From: Olivibacter oleidegradans
GTDB lineage: Bacteria > Bacteroidota > Bacteroidia > Sphingobacteriales > Sphingobacteriaceae
Assembly (NCBI RefSeq): GCF_042432805.1
Contig: NZ_JBHLWO010000002.1
Span: 1,488,001-1,552,000, forward strand
Reading direction: 5' to 3'
DNA: 64,000 bases
Numbering within the stretch: the first letter of the stretch is position 1; each line of letters starts with the position of its first letter. The notes under the pieces were generated by a model, which did not search any database, was not told the DNA's origin, and saw only the letters and a list, made by a program, of their open reading frames with translations. This document shows positions 44,568 to 54,649 of this stretch, one piece after another. A program made the position numbers and the translations under genes.

Positions 44568-46028
44568 TTATAGCAATGGAGATATCATTCTAGCCGACTT
44601 TTCCAGTAGTTTACGCCATTTGGCACGATGTTCCCACCGTTCCGCGTCTATTTCTTCTGCATTTAATAAGTCTTCATTGAAAATTTCGCGTAATTCTTCC
44701 GCTACTTTTGGATCCAGTATAAGAGACATAACTTCAAAATTAAGATCGAAACTGCGCTGATCCATATTCGCTGTTCCTATAATCGCTAATTTACTGTCAA
44801 ACACGATCGTCTTAGCATGAATAAATCCTTTTTTATAGCGAAAGATACGTACCCCTGCTTTTAATAAATCATCGTAGTATGAATGTGCTGCCGCATTTAC
44901 AATTTTAGAATCAGAAATATAAGGTACTAACAGCTTAACGTTGACACCACTTAACGAAGCAATGATGAGCGCATCCATTAAACTTTCACCGGGAATAAAG
45001 TAAGGCGTTGTAATAAGAATTTCCTCCTTCGCGGTAGCTATGGCCTTCAACAAGGTGTATAAAATAGAGGGAGAAACCGAGTCTGGTCCGCTTGACACGA
45101 TCTGAACCAAGCTTCCCCCCTCTTCACTGGATAGCTCGCTGAAAAAACGCGGCTCCGGATGGAGCTTATTTGGGCTACAAAAGTTCCAATCACATAGAAA
45201 AATATACTGAAGGTATAAAGAGCCCTGTCCTTTTATACGAACGTGAGTATCTCTCCAAAAGATTTGCTGCTCTTGTCTTTCATCATTCACATATCGATCA
45301 GCTACATTAATTCCGCCAACGAACGATGTATAACCATCTATCACAATGATTTTTCGGTGATTCCTATAGTTTAATCTATTGGCTAATAAAAGAAATGTAA
45401 TTTTATGAAAGGGGTACACTTCTACTCCTGCAGCAGCCAACTCATCAGAAAAGCTCCCATCAATCGATCGGCTGCCGAAATGATCGTAAATAAAACGGAC
45501 TTCTACCCCCTCCTTCGCCTTTCTGATAAGTGCATCTTTAATCGTATTGCCGATGGCATCGTTTTCAAACGTATAATACTCGAGATGTATATGGTCTTTT
45601 GCCTGGCTAATTGCCTGTAAAATTGCGTCGAATGTTTGCTCTCCATTAATCAAAATCTTAACCTCATTACTTGTGGTCAGCGGACTCATCATGTCTTTCA
45701 AAATCATATGAGCAAGTCCTTTATAGCTCAGACCATAATCGCCCACACTATGTAAGGCATCGAATGACGATTTATAGATTTGTATTTTAAGTCGTTCTTG
45801 CAGTTTTTGATCGGAAAGTAGCTTTTTACTATACATGCTCCTATTCCGATAATTTATTCCTATCGAAAAGTAAAGGATGATACCCGCTATTGGAACAAAT
45901 ATCGTTAATAGTAAATAAGCCAGTGTTTTTGTACTTGATCGGGTTTCATATATAATCCGCAGACAGACACCAATAACAAGAAGGATATAGGTAATTTCTG
46001 CAACAAGGAACCAGTCGATCGAAGGCAT
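44568..46028 (-). CDS. cls: Cardiolipin synthase
   Basis: 486 residues. Two N-terminal membrane helices (about 5-25, 35-57) precede a double phospholipase D domain with HKD motifs NHRKIIVIDGYTSFVGGIN (about 216-234) and HAKTIVFDSKLAIIGTANMD (about 400-419). It condenses two phosphatidylglycerols, or PG with another lipid, into cardiolipin at the inner membrane. Length and topology match ClsA. Downstream, an 8-pair hairpin (44524-44531/44545-44552) is AT-rich and only weakly terminator-like. Confidence 0.94.
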   Translation of the reverse strand: MPSIDWFLVAEITYILLVIGVCLRIIYETRSSTKTLAYLLLTIFVPIAGIILYFSIGINYRNRSMYSKKLLSDQKLQERLKIQIYKSSFDALHSVGDYGLSYKGLAHMILKDMMSPLTTSNEVKILINGEQTFDAILQAISQAKDHIHLEYYTFENDAIGNTIKDALIRKAKEGVEVRFIYDHFGSRSIDGSFSDELAAAGVEVYPFHKITFLLLANRLNYRNHRKIIVIDGYTSFVGGINVADRYVNDERQEQQIFWRDTHVRIKGQGSLYLQYIFLCDWNFCSPNKLHPEPRFFSELSSEEGGSLVQIVSSGPDSVSPSILYTLLKAIATAKEEILITTPYFIPGESLMDALIIASLSGVNVKLLVPYISDSKIVNAAAHSYYDDLLKAGVRIFRYKKGFIHAKTIVFDSKLAIIGTANMDQRSFDLNFEVMSLILDPKVAEELREIFNEDLLNAEEIDAERWEHRAKWRKLLEKSARMISPLL

Positions 46029-46077
46029 AGCATTTATCCCGAATATGGGAATAAACTTAACAAAAATTATTGATACC

Positions 46078-46863
46078 CTAAAGCATCATTGCCTTGAACA
46101 CTTCTTGTGCATATTCTCCCCAGTCTTCCATACTCTCTTTTAAGGTGCTTAACAAACCTACATTATTAACTTTTTTCGCTTTTTTTGCCGGCGTAATAGG
46201 ACTGGGTTGTATAGAAACATCACTAACTTTAGTGGCAAACCAGGTTGTATTATCGTGCGGTAGCGCAAGACCCAAAATCATACCCGGTAACCCGGTAAAG
46301 GATTCCGGTCCGCCCGAAACAGGTATTTGATCCGTATAAAAAGCGACGACATAGATTGAGTCCATCACCAATGCGTTTGCTCTTCTGCAATCATATCCGG
46401 CGATCTCCCTGGTTTCATCGGTAATCTTCCATTTAATTTTTCTTACGCTGTCTTCCACGAGAAAGATCTCTTCGTACAGTTTCTTTTCACTGACGGAAAT
46501 ACCATTTTTAAAGTCTGTATAAATAGTTTTTTTCAAATCGATCGTAGGATCATTGCTAAAAAAACTATTAGTTGACGGCATGTTGGTTTCTATCGGTTTA
46601 TATAAGGACGCGGTTTGCGAAAAGGATAAAGTAGCCTTTACTGAGTTGAACTGTGGCTGTGTCTTTTTGTACTGATCGTAAATTTGTTGCATCCAGCTTG
46701 AATTTCTCTTTGTAATGCGTTTTGCTAATTTAGCGTACATATTCACTCTCTTTTCGTATTCTATAGTTCCGCTATTAACAAAACGAACGTTTTGGCCATA
46801 TACTAAATGACTGATTATTAATAACAGAACAATGGAGGTTGCGAGTTTTATTCCTTTTTTCAT
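46078..46863 (-). CDS. GLPGLI family exported protein
   Basis: 261 residues from the ATG at 46863, which gives a clean signal peptide (MKKGIKLATSIVLLLIISHLVYGQ); an upstream start at 46887 is possible. The family signature is present as GPESFTGLPGMILGLALP, after WKITDETREIAGYDCRRA and AFYTDQIPVSGG. GLPGLI proteins are of unknown function, found in Bacteroidota, often beside outer-membrane receptors. Here it lies 45 bases after such a gene on the same strand and is likely co-transcribed. Confidence 0.9.
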   Translation of the reverse strand: MKKGIKLATSIVLLLIISHLVYGQNVRFVNSGTIEYEKRVNMYAKLAKRITKRNSSWMQQIYDQYKKTQPQFNSVKATLSFSQTASLYKPIETNMPSTNSFFSNDPTIDLKKTIYTDFKNGISVSEKKLYEEIFLVEDSVRKIKWKITDETREIAGYDCRRANALVMDSIYVVAFYTDQIPVSGGPESFTGLPGMILGLALPHDNTTWFATKVSDVSIQPSPITPAKKAKKVNNVGLLSTLKESMEDWGEYAQEVFKAMML

Positions 46864-46908
46864 TTCCCTTAATAACTTTATAAACACAATATTTACATCT
46901 GGGTTAAC

Positions 46909-49689
46909 CTATGGTTTTGCCCCCATTTTGCTAAATTCCCAAGTAACCGAGAACATAAAATAACGACGAATGGTTGTATAACTACTCTGATTAATGGTAT
47001 TATTAAAAGCATTTCGATTAAAGCCTACGTTCTGGTTCAACAGATCATTTCCGGAAATAGTAAAACGAAGGTTTTCTTCTTTAAAAAACTTTTTGGTGAT
47101 ATAAGCGTTCAGTATAAATCGCTCAAAATTTTCATCGAAAGACTGTGTCGCTTGCGTATAAGTATAACTTCCGTCAGATCCTATTTGAATCTTACCGGGC
47201 AAATATATATTGAACCCCGCATCTCCACTCATGCCCCATCCGTTATTGTTGAATTCAGGCTGCAGCGATGATTCAGAAGTGTTGTAGCTTGGCCCAAAAT
47301 TCACACTAAAATCATATTTCTTCTCCTTATACTTTGATAAAGATAAGCGGCTTGAATAGTTGTATGACTTCGTCTCATTGAGGTTATCATTGGTTAAATT
47401 ATAGTACGTATTACCATTCGTACTCAAATCAAGCCCTATCTGCATATCCAATTTCTTTATTTTCTTACCTGCATACATACCACCGTAAAAATTAGAGGTG
47501 TTTCGATCTTTTAGGTTAGCGGATTGATAGGTGCTTTTCCCAACGGAATCCGTTACTGTATTACTTACGATAGGGTTTGTGGTAAACGAATAGCTACCAT
47601 AAAAATTAACATACTGATTGCTGAGCACCTTGTAAGAATAATAACTCAAATTAAAGCGATTGGTAAAAGAAGGCTTTAGATCCGGATTACCCAATACGAT
47701 ATTGAGTGGATCTGTGTTTACCCTAACAGGTTGTATCTGATTGATTGTAGGCTGTGTATTGTTACCATTATATCCAACGCGTAAGGATTTTTGCTGCGAA
47801 AATTTATATTGGTAATTCAACTGTGGATTGAAATTCGTAAAATTTCTTGTAAACAAATCGTCTGTGTACCTATCAAGTTGTTTGAACCGCACGTCACTTA
47901 CCTTTGCTCCAAAATTCAAGTTGGTTTTCTCCGTCTTATAATTGAAAATGGCCCCAACCTGGTTGGATGTTTGATCCAATTTATAATCATTACTGTATAA
48001 ACTATCCAATACGTCATAAGCTCCCGTTGCCGATTGATTAAAGGACCGCCTATTAGAATGGCCACTATTAATACTAAGTCCATAATTCAATACCACAGCG
48101 AAGTTCTTAAAAAGAGGTTCTGAGTAGGTTACATTAGATCGAAAAGAGTTATTTACAATATCGTTAGTTTTGTATTGATTGATGTTAGAAACGCTATCTT
48201 CCACGCCGGCACTACTATAAAATACGTTTTCTGCATCTAAAAACCCGTCCGTTTTGTTTGTGTTGGATGATTGATTCAGATTCAGGGAAAAAGACCGCCC
48301 CATCTTTTTAAATTTCTTTGTGAACAAAGCACTTGCATTAAAAATCCGATCGTCTGCCTTGTTGGTTAGCCTTCTTTGACTTTGGTTCAATAATCCGCCG
48401 GAACCGTTCCTACTTTCGGAAGTATAATTGTTTTCGGTGTCACTGTTTCTCAGGGTTCCATCTACTGAAATACGCAGGTTCGTAGTCGAATCTAATTTAA
48501 TGTCATATCGTGCATCCAGTTTATGGCGGAACATATGGTTATTAAACGTCTCGTCTGAACGATCATTGATAACTCCCGTGGGTAAGTTGCGTTGCGTCAA
48601 ATTATTTCGAGTACCGTCCACATCCAATGTACCTATTTTATAGTTGGTATTGATTGATTGTTTATCGCCATCCCACTTGTTATCATAGTGTAAACCACCT
48701 GTACGTGCCAAAGGAATGCCTTGTCCATCATATTGCCCGTTGAATGATTCCAAGTCGTCTCCCCCTCCCCCATAAAACATCATGCCGCCATCGTCCGTAA
48801 ATTCCATGTTATTGGACGTTGTACCGTATCTATTTGCATCCTGCCAGCCAAGCCCTACTTTCCCCGTATTCCCGATGGTTCCGTAGGCAGACATTTTTTC
48901 TTTCCCTTTAAACTTATTGATCATACCCTGTGCCTGATAAAATTCGTCATTTCCCGCTGCCGCTTCCAATTTACCAAAGTAACCCCTTTTACTGTCTTCC
49001 TTTAACTGAATATTGATCGTCTTGGTTTTTTGCCCATCATCAACTCCTGTAAAGGCGGCTTGGTCACTTTGCTTATCATATAGCTGCACCTTATCGACCA
49101 TATCACTTCGAATGTTTTTTGTAACTAAAGTAGGATCGTCTCCAAAAAATTCCTCGCCATCTACCAGTACCTTATTAACCGTTTGTCCTTGCGCGGTAAT
49201 CTTACCATCTTTATCCACCTGTATACCCGGAAGTTGCTTTAACAAATCTTCTACTTTAGCATTTGGCTGCAGCTTAAAACTTGCGGCATCATACTCAGTC
49301 GTATCGCCCTTAATGGTTATCGGTTGCCGCCCGGTAATAACCACCTCTGCTAAAAGCTGAGATTTTAAAATCATATCGATCGATCCGAAGTTAATTTCAT
49401 TTAACGAATCGAGTGTGAAATTTTCAACGTAATCAGCGTATTTAGGATAAGTAACAAGCAAAATATATTTACCTTTCTCCAATCCCTCCAATTTAAAATT
49501 GCCCATCTGATCAGCTCTTGTAAATTTATAAAGCATGGAATCCCGCGCATGTAAAATACTAATCGTAGTATTGCTAAGTTTTATATTGGAAGCAGTATCT
49601 ATTACTGTTCCTTTAATTAAAAATCCGTTTTGAGCGTGCGAACTAAAACAAGAGATAAGTAAAAGCAAGATAAAGGTTAATCTTTTCAT
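46909..49689 (-). CDS. TonB-dependent-receptor-like outer membrane beta-barrel
   Basis: 926 residues. Signal peptide (1-19), a carboxypeptidase-like regulatory domain (about 23-110: FLIKGTVIDTASNIKLSNTTIS), a plug domain (about 115-220: VEDLLKQLPGIQVDKDG...VDGEEFFGDD), and a large C-terminal barrel of the OMP_b-brl_3 type rich in Asn/Tyr/Ser strands to the end. No SusD-like lipoprotein is adjacent, so it is not a typical SusCD pair. Substrate unknown. GLPGLI follows at once downstream; this pairing is common but unexplained. Confidence 0.9.
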   Translation of the reverse strand: MKRLTFILLLLISCFSSHAQNGFLIKGTVIDTASNIKLSNTTISILHARDSMLYKFTRADQMGNFKLEGLEKGKYILLVTYPKYADYVENFTLDSLNEINFGSIDMILKSQLLAEVVITGRQPITIKGDTTEYDAASFKLQPNAKVEDLLKQLPGIQVDKDGKITAQGQTVNKVLVDGEEFFGDDPTLVTKNIRSDMVDKVQLYDKQSDQAAFTGVDDGQKTKTINIQLKEDSKRGYFGKLEAAAGNDEFYQAQGMINKFKGKEKMSAYGTIGNTGKVGLGWQDANRYGTTSNNMEFTDDGGMMFYGGGGDDLESFNGQYDGQGIPLARTGGLHYDNKWDGDKQSINTNYKIGTLDVDGTRNNLTQRNLPTGVINDRSDETFNNHMFRHKLDARYDIKLDSTTNLRISVDGTLRNSDTENNYTSESRNGSGGLLNQSQRRLTNKADDRIFNASALFTKKFKKMGRSFSLNLNQSSNTNKTDGFLDAENVFYSSAGVEDSVSNINQYKTNDIVNNSFRSNVTYSEPLFKNFAVVLNYGLSINSGHSNRRSFNQSATGAYDVLDSLYSNDYKLDQTSNQVGAIFNYKTEKTNLNFGAKVSDVRFKQLDRYTDDLFTRNFTNFNPQLNYQYKFSQQKSLRVGYNGNNTQPTINQIQPVRVNTDPLNIVLGNPDLKPSFTNRFNLSYYSYKVLSNQYVNFYGSYSFTTNPIVSNTVTDSVGKSTYQSANLKDRNTSNFYGGMYAGKKIKKLDMQIGLDLSTNGNTYYNLTNDNLNETKSYNYSSRLSLSKYKEKKYDFSVNFGPSYNTSESSLQPEFNNNGWGMSGDAGFNIYLPGKIQIGSDGSYTYTQATQSFDENFERFILNAYITKKFFKEENLRFTISGNDLLNQNVGFNRNAFNNTINQSSYTTIRRYFMFSVTWEFSKMGAKP

Positions 49690-49909
49690 AAATTTTTAGG
49701 CAATCGGCCTCTAAAATATTAAAAATATCTACACTCCAACTAAAAGATCAAAAGTTTTAACATTAATTAACATAATATTAAAGTATGAGGATCAGGCTTC
49801 TTTTAGGCAGCATTTTCATCCGGCAAATGCCAGTCTGAATTACTTAGAACATAAACTATTGCGCCGAACCGGGAAGGTTTTTAACGATGCATAATAAAAT
49901 TCAAGATGA

Positions 49910-51790
49910 CTAATTAACGTAGAAGACATTGTCTTGATTATTCTTATCCGGCACATAAGTATTGCCGAGCGCAACCGACTTAATTTTTTTCTGAGTGTTT
50001 AAGAACAAAGACACGGTTCTTCCGCCATCCTTCCATATGCCAATCGATCGATTTATCTTTTCTGTCGACCCATCTGAATAATAGACCGTGAGATAGATAG
50101 GCAGTGGTTTATTACTCTTATTTTTAACGGTTATTAGGTATTCATCATTTTCCTGTTTTACGACACGCTGAATGGCTAAATCCAGCATGCCCTCTTCGTA
50201 AAACCACCGATTCCAAAACCAATCCAAATTCTCTCCACTTCCTGCATTCATAGCACGAAAAAAATCCAAGGGCTGTGGATGCTTTCCTTGCCATGTTTTG
50301 ATATAGTGATGTAACGCGTTTCGAAACAATTCCTTTCCCAAATAGCCTTCTAAATAGAGATACCCTAACGCCGGTTTTGGGTAAGAATTTGTAAAGGCTC
50401 CACCACCCTTCAAGTCGGTAGTCAACGTCATGATTGGTGTATCGTTCCGATCGCCGGAACTTTTAGCCGTAGCTTGTATTCCATAATCGTCCACATAGCT
50501 ACTGTCAACATAATTAGAAAGCTTCCATTCTCCTATAGTTGCCCATCCTTCATCCATCCAACCGTACTTTGTTTCATTTGTTCCCATATAGAAGGGAAAC
50601 ATCGTATGGAATATCTCATGATTAGTTAGAGTAATAGCATCTTCTCTCGTTTTTGTAGGGTTATCATTAGCCATCATTGGGTATTCCATTTGATCGAGTC
50701 CGTCAAAAACAGTCATATGACTATAGGGAAAAGGCCAAGCCGGAAAATGAAAGCTCATCCCTTCCACTGTTTTTGCCGCAAAATCGATTACTTCATTATA
50801 ATCCTCGTGTATGGGGTTATAAACAGCATCAACCCGTGTTCTCCGGCCAGTAAGTGAATCAACAACTAAACTGACGGATTTCCAAACGTAGTGATTACTC
50901 AAAGCAAAAGCGAAATCAGTTACCTGTTTCGCCTCAAACTTAAAAGTATTAAAAGATTTTCTTTTTGTAACCGCATTGGATTTGATGTCCTGTTCATCGA
51001 TGACATTGACAATCGTGTCGGATATACCTGCATATTCAACCCGATCGTTTATTTGCTTTTGATATATTTTCTTCCCATTCTTTAAATCGCCGGTAGCCCA
51101 TAAGGCGTAACCATCGGGCACTTCGATTGCTGCTTCAAAATTGCAGAAATCATTATAAAATTCTTCCTCGCCTGTATAAGGATACTTATTCCAACCATCT
51201 ATATCATCGTATACGGCAACTCTAGGAAAAAAATAGGCAATAAAATAGGCACCATTATCTATTTTTCCTGTGCGCAAGTGCGACCCTTCGTTCAAGGTAT
51301 ATTCATAATCTATTCGAAAATGCGCAGAGCTGTGAGGCAGCACTTCAGCATTCTGTAATTTCATGTTGGTGCCGTCAATAATGACATCATGATTTTCAAT
51401 CGCGTGTTTATCAACCACAATTTTTTTAAGCGTCAAACCGTCTCCTAAATCTTTCTTTTCGATTTTGGATTTCCTGTTCACACCTTTCTTATAAATATTG
51501 GCATATAATTTAAACCATATTTCAGATAAGGTGTCCGGACTGTTATTGCGATAATCTATTTCTGCTGTTCCTATCAATAGGCGGGTTTTTGGTTCAAATT
51601 TTACCTTAAGTTTATAGTCTGCTGTATTTTGCCAGTATTTATTGCCAGGTATTCCATTCAAGGTACGCGTGCCTTTCCTCACAGCCTTGGAAAAACTTGA
51701 ATCGATTCGCAAGATATCTTGAGCAAAACATTCAGCTATTCCAAAAACGAAATATACTAGAATAAGAGTTTTATTGAAGTTCATTTTCAT
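49910..51790 (-). CDS. M1-family metallopeptidase, exported
   Basis: 626 residues with a signal peptide at about 1-24. The zinc site is complete: H391-E392-I-F-H395, then E414 after exactly 18 residues, within NHEIFHTMFPF...KYGWMDEGWATIGEW. An exopeptidase-type substrate segment GLDQMEYPMM stands in the place of GAMEN of aminopeptidases, with the glutamate kept. It should be a periplasmic aminopeptidase. Its end is followed by about 220 bases before the beta-barrel gene; it lies downstream of the M3 peptidase on the same strand. Confidence 0.92.
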   Translation of the reverse strand: MKMNFNKTLILVYFVFGIAECFAQDILRIDSSFSKAVRKGTRTLNGIPGNKYWQNTADYKLKVKFEPKTRLLIGTAEIDYRNNSPDTLSEIWFKLYANIYKKGVNRKSKIEKKDLGDGLTLKKIVVDKHAIENHDVIIDGTNMKLQNAEVLPHSSAHFRIDYEYTLNEGSHLRTGKIDNGAYFIAYFFPRVAVYDDIDGWNKYPYTGEEEFYNDFCNFEAAIEVPDGYALWATGDLKNGKKIYQKQINDRVEYAGISDTIVNVIDEQDIKSNAVTKRKSFNTFKFEAKQVTDFAFALSNHYVWKSVSLVVDSLTGRRTRVDAVYNPIHEDYNEVIDFAAKTVEGMSFHFPAWPFPYSHMTVFDGLDQMEYPMMANDNPTKTREDAITLTNHEIFHTMFPFYMGTNETKYGWMDEGWATIGEWKLSNYVDSSYVDDYGIQATAKSSGDRNDTPIMTLTTDLKGGGAFTNSYPKPALGYLYLEGYLGKELFRNALHHYIKTWQGKHPQPLDFFRAMNAGSGENLDWFWNRWFYEEGMLDLAIQRVVKQENDEYLITVKNKSNKPLPIYLTVYYSDGSTEKINRSIGIWKDGGRTVSLFLNTQKKIKSVALGNTYVPDKNNQDNVFYVN

Positions 51791-51860
51791 CGAATACTAT
51801 TTGACACATTTCCTCGATCAGCGCCCTATGGAAAACGTAAATTAAATCAAACAGGCTGGC

Positions 51861-53888
51861 CTAGTTACTGATTAATCCCGCTCGTTTTAACAATGCATCA
51901 ATTGAAGGCTTCCTCCCGCGAAAGTCTTTATAAAGCTGCATTGGATCAACGGTACCGCCTTTACTGAGTAGAACCTTAAACTTTTCAGCGATTTCCCTAT
52001 TAAAGATACCTTTTTCTCGAAAATATGCGTATGCATCTGCATCAAGAACTTCAGCCCATTTGTAGGAATAATATCCTGCAGAATACCCACCGGGAAATAT
52101 GTGGGAAAAGGATGGACTCATAGCGGTGCCCTCGACTGCCGGATAAAGTTGCGTTTCGGCTACAATGCGCCGCTCGAATTCTGCTATTGCATCATCTGGC
52201 CTTAACTGATTTGTGTGATAGGCTAAATCCAACAAACCGAAACTCAATTGTCGTAAAGTTTGATAAGCTTCCATGAAATTTGCAGACGCAACGATCTTAT
52301 CAATTTCTACTAAAGGAAGCGGCTCGCCTGTTTTATAATGTTTTGCAAAACTAGATAAAAATGTTTTATCATAGCAATAGTTTTCCATGAACTGTGAAGG
52401 AAGTTCAACAAAATCCCAATATACATTGGTACCGGAAAGACTTTCATATACAGTATCCGCCATTATTCCATGCAAGGCATGACCAAATTCATGAAATAAA
52501 GTAGTCACTTCATTAAAGGTCAGTAGCGATGGGATATCTTCATAGGGACGCGAAAAATTACAAACGATAGAAATATGAGGTCTTATGTTTTGACCCTCAA
52601 ACTTTGATTGCCCACGATAACTCGTCATCCACGCCCCCGCACGCTTACCTTCCCTAGGAAACCAATCAACGTAAAGCAATGCCTTATGTTTACCATTCTC
52701 CGACACTTCAAAAACGTCCACCTCCTGATGGTATTTCTGAATATCATTCCGCCTGTCAAATGTCAATCCATATAGCCTATTCGCTACATCAAATGCAGCT
52801 TTGATTACGCTTTCAAGCGGGAAATATGGTTTTAAAGCTTCTTCAGAAAAATTGTACTTAGCTTCCCTTAATTTTTCCACATAGTATGCGTGATCATATG
52901 GCATCAATTCGTCTATATCGTCTGCCGATGCAATATGCCTTAACTGATCAATTTCCTTTTGCGCAAAAGGTTTAGCCTTGATCAACAAATTATGGAGAAA
53001 ATCCTCAACTTGTTTGGGTTCGGCCGCCATTCTTTCTTCCAAAATAAAGTGAGCATGTGTTTCATAACCCAGTAGCTCGGCGCGTTCTTGTCTCAAAGCA
53101 ACTATTTTTCTAACACATTCTTCATTATCGTATTCGTTTTTGTTGAAAGCCTTTTTAGAAGAAGCTAAATAAAGTTCCTTTCTTAAATTCCGTTTTTTTG
53201 CATACTTCATAAATGGCATCATGCTTGGAAACTGCAAGGTAAAGATCCAGCCTTCCACTCCTCTTTTCTCTGCCTCTTCCTTTGCTACACTTTTTACAGA
53301 CTCCGGAAGTCCGTCCATATCCTGCTCGCTTGTAATATGCAAAGTGTAGGCATTCGTTTCATGCAAAACGTTTTGTGAGAATTTAACTTTCAATGTTGAA
53401 AGCTCTTTATCAATATACCGTAGCCTTTCTTTTTGGACAGCGTCAAGTAATGCACCATTTCTTGTAAAACTTTTATAAGTCTTATCTAACAGTCTATATT
53501 CTTCTTCAGACAAACTTGATTTAGGTGTATCGTTAAATACTTTCTTTATCCTTTGAAAAAGACTTTCATTAAGGGTTATATCGTTTCCGTATGCTGCAAG
53601 TAAAGGGGAAAGTTCCTGCGCTAAATTTTGAAGGTAGTCATTGGTTTCAGCAGAATTGATATTAAAAAAACCTTCAGCGATAACATGCAATGGTTTCCCT
53701 GCTTTTTCAAGTGCTATTATAGTATTGTCAAACGTCGGATCGGCTGGATTGTTAACTATTTGTGCGATCTCCTGCTTCGCCTGTGCTATACCGTCTAAAA
53801 TTGCAGGCTTAAAATCTTCTTGATTTATATTTTCAAATGGAAAACTATTAAAGGGGGTATTGAATGGCTTCAAAAGTGGATTATGCAT
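51861..53888 (-). CDS. M3-family oligopeptidase / peptidyl-dipeptidase (Dcp-like)
   Basis: 675 residues from ATG at 53888 (MHNPLLKPFNTPFNSFPF); seven residues further upstream are open but less likely. The zinc motif is HEFGH in TTLFHEFGHALHGIMAD (about 455), with the downstream glutamate in DFVELPSQFMENY. C-terminal GGYSAGYYSYKWAEVLDADAY is the characteristic M3 substrate-binding segment. No signal peptide is seen, so it should be cytoplasmic and degrade short peptides. Confidence 0.94.
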   Translation of the reverse strand: MHNPLLKPFNTPFNSFPFENINQEDFKPAILDGIAQAKQEIAQIVNNPADPTFDNTIIALEKAGKPLHVIAEGFFNINSAETNDYLQNLAQELSPLLAAYGNDITLNESLFQRIKKVFNDTPKSSLSEEEYRLLDKTYKSFTRNGALLDAVQKERLRYIDKELSTLKVKFSQNVLHETNAYTLHITSEQDMDGLPESVKSVAKEEAEKRGVEGWIFTLQFPSMMPFMKYAKKRNLRKELYLASSKKAFNKNEYDNEECVRKIVALRQERAELLGYETHAHFILEERMAAEPKQVEDFLHNLLIKAKPFAQKEIDQLRHIASADDIDELMPYDHAYYVEKLREAKYNFSEEALKPYFPLESVIKAAFDVANRLYGLTFDRRNDIQKYHQEVDVFEVSENGKHKALLYVDWFPREGKRAGAWMTSYRGQSKFEGQNIRPHISIVCNFSRPYEDIPSLLTFNEVTTLFHEFGHALHGIMADTVYESLSGTNVYWDFVELPSQFMENYCYDKTFLSSFAKHYKTGEPLPLVEIDKIVASANFMEAYQTLRQLSFGLLDLAYHTNQLRPDDAIAEFERRIVAETQLYPAVEGTAMSPSFSHIFPGGYSAGYYSYKWAEVLDADAYAYFREKGIFNREIAEKFKVLLSKGGTVDPMQLYKDFRGRKPSIDALLKRAGLISN

Positions 53889-54018
53889 AATATTGGAAAT
53901 AAATTCCAAACTTAGACAAAATGCTCGTCATTCGCGAACGCTGTAGAAAAAAAGAGAAAGTAATTGCTTTTATATGCAATCTGTGAATACCTATAAAAGC
54001 AATTGGCCTTCGTCGAAT

Positions 54019-54243
54019 TTACAACTCATACTCCATATGTTCACAATATATACCTTCTGTTCTCAATAAATTTTCAATCATTTCGGGACGGACATTTAAC
54101 GATACCACCCGTAGGACTCGATCACAATCGTCTAAATCAAAACTCCACTGTTTGATTAACTTAATGGATTTAAACAAGGCAGCTACTTGCTGTACATGTT
54201 TTTGAGCATTAACACTCGTTTTAAAAATTAACACTTGGTTCAT
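54019..54243 (-). CDS. Small ferredoxin-fold (HMA-like) protein without metal cysteines
   Basis: 74 residues. The pattern strand (QVLIFKTSV), helix (NAQKHVQQVAALFKSI), two strands (KQWSFDLDDCDRVLRVVS), helix (RPEMIENLLRTEG), strand (CEHMEYEL) is that of the heavy-metal-associated domain, but the CxxC metal motif is absent from the first loop, which reads TSVNAQ. Similar stand-alone proteins occur in Sphingobacteriaceae; function unknown. It is 31 bases downstream of the small membrane protein and shares its strand with the sigma factor gene. Confidence 0.75.
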   Translation of the reverse strand: MNQVLIFKTSVNAQKHVQQVAALFKSIKLIKQWSFDLDDCDRVLRVVSLNVRPEMIENLLRTEGIYCEHMEYEL

Positions 54244-54274
54244 GATACTTCCTTAATTTTTGTTGATTTCCATT

Positions 54275-54619
54275 CTATTTTTCCTCTTGAAAGCTCCTCC
54301 AATCACACCACCGCTCGCGCATGTAGGTTCTCATTTTTTCTGTATCCATTTCATTCGTTTTTTCAAATTTATCGCGCATTGACCGTTTGCTCCAAGGTGC
54401 ACCTCCTCTTCGCCCTCCTTTGCCAAAGCCAAAAAGAACCTTGGAAAGAACAAATAATGCCATTGCCTGCCAAAGATTTATGCTATGTATATTAAAGATT
54501 GCTGCAATACTGAAATTCCATAATAGCATAACGATATAACTTACCAAGAACAGGAAAGTAACCGCTAGTATAGGTATGGCAATAAATCTAAATTTACTTC
54601 TGAATATCCGTTTCATCAC
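54275..54619 (-). CDS. Small two-helix membrane protein next to the sigma factor
   Basis: 114 residues. Two membrane helices (about 11-35 and 43-64) are joined by a short loop, followed by a cytoplasmic or periplasmic tail of about 50 residues: a Gly/Arg-rich stretch (FGKGGRRGGAPWSKRSMRD) then a charged helix ending in RERWCDWRSFQEEK. I recognise no Pfam family. It starts 30 bases after the sigma factor gene, the position where an anti-sigma factor would be expected, but no anti-sigma motif is visible. Confidence 0.75.
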   Translation of the reverse strand: MMKRIFRSKFRFIAIPILAVTFLFLVSYIVMLLWNFSIAAIFNIHSINLWQAMALFVLSKVLFGFGKGGRRGGAPWSKRSMRDKFEKTNEMDTEKMRTYMRERWCDWRSFQEEK

Positions 54620-54649
54620 TTTATGTTTTTATCAATTTTACCGATTCAT

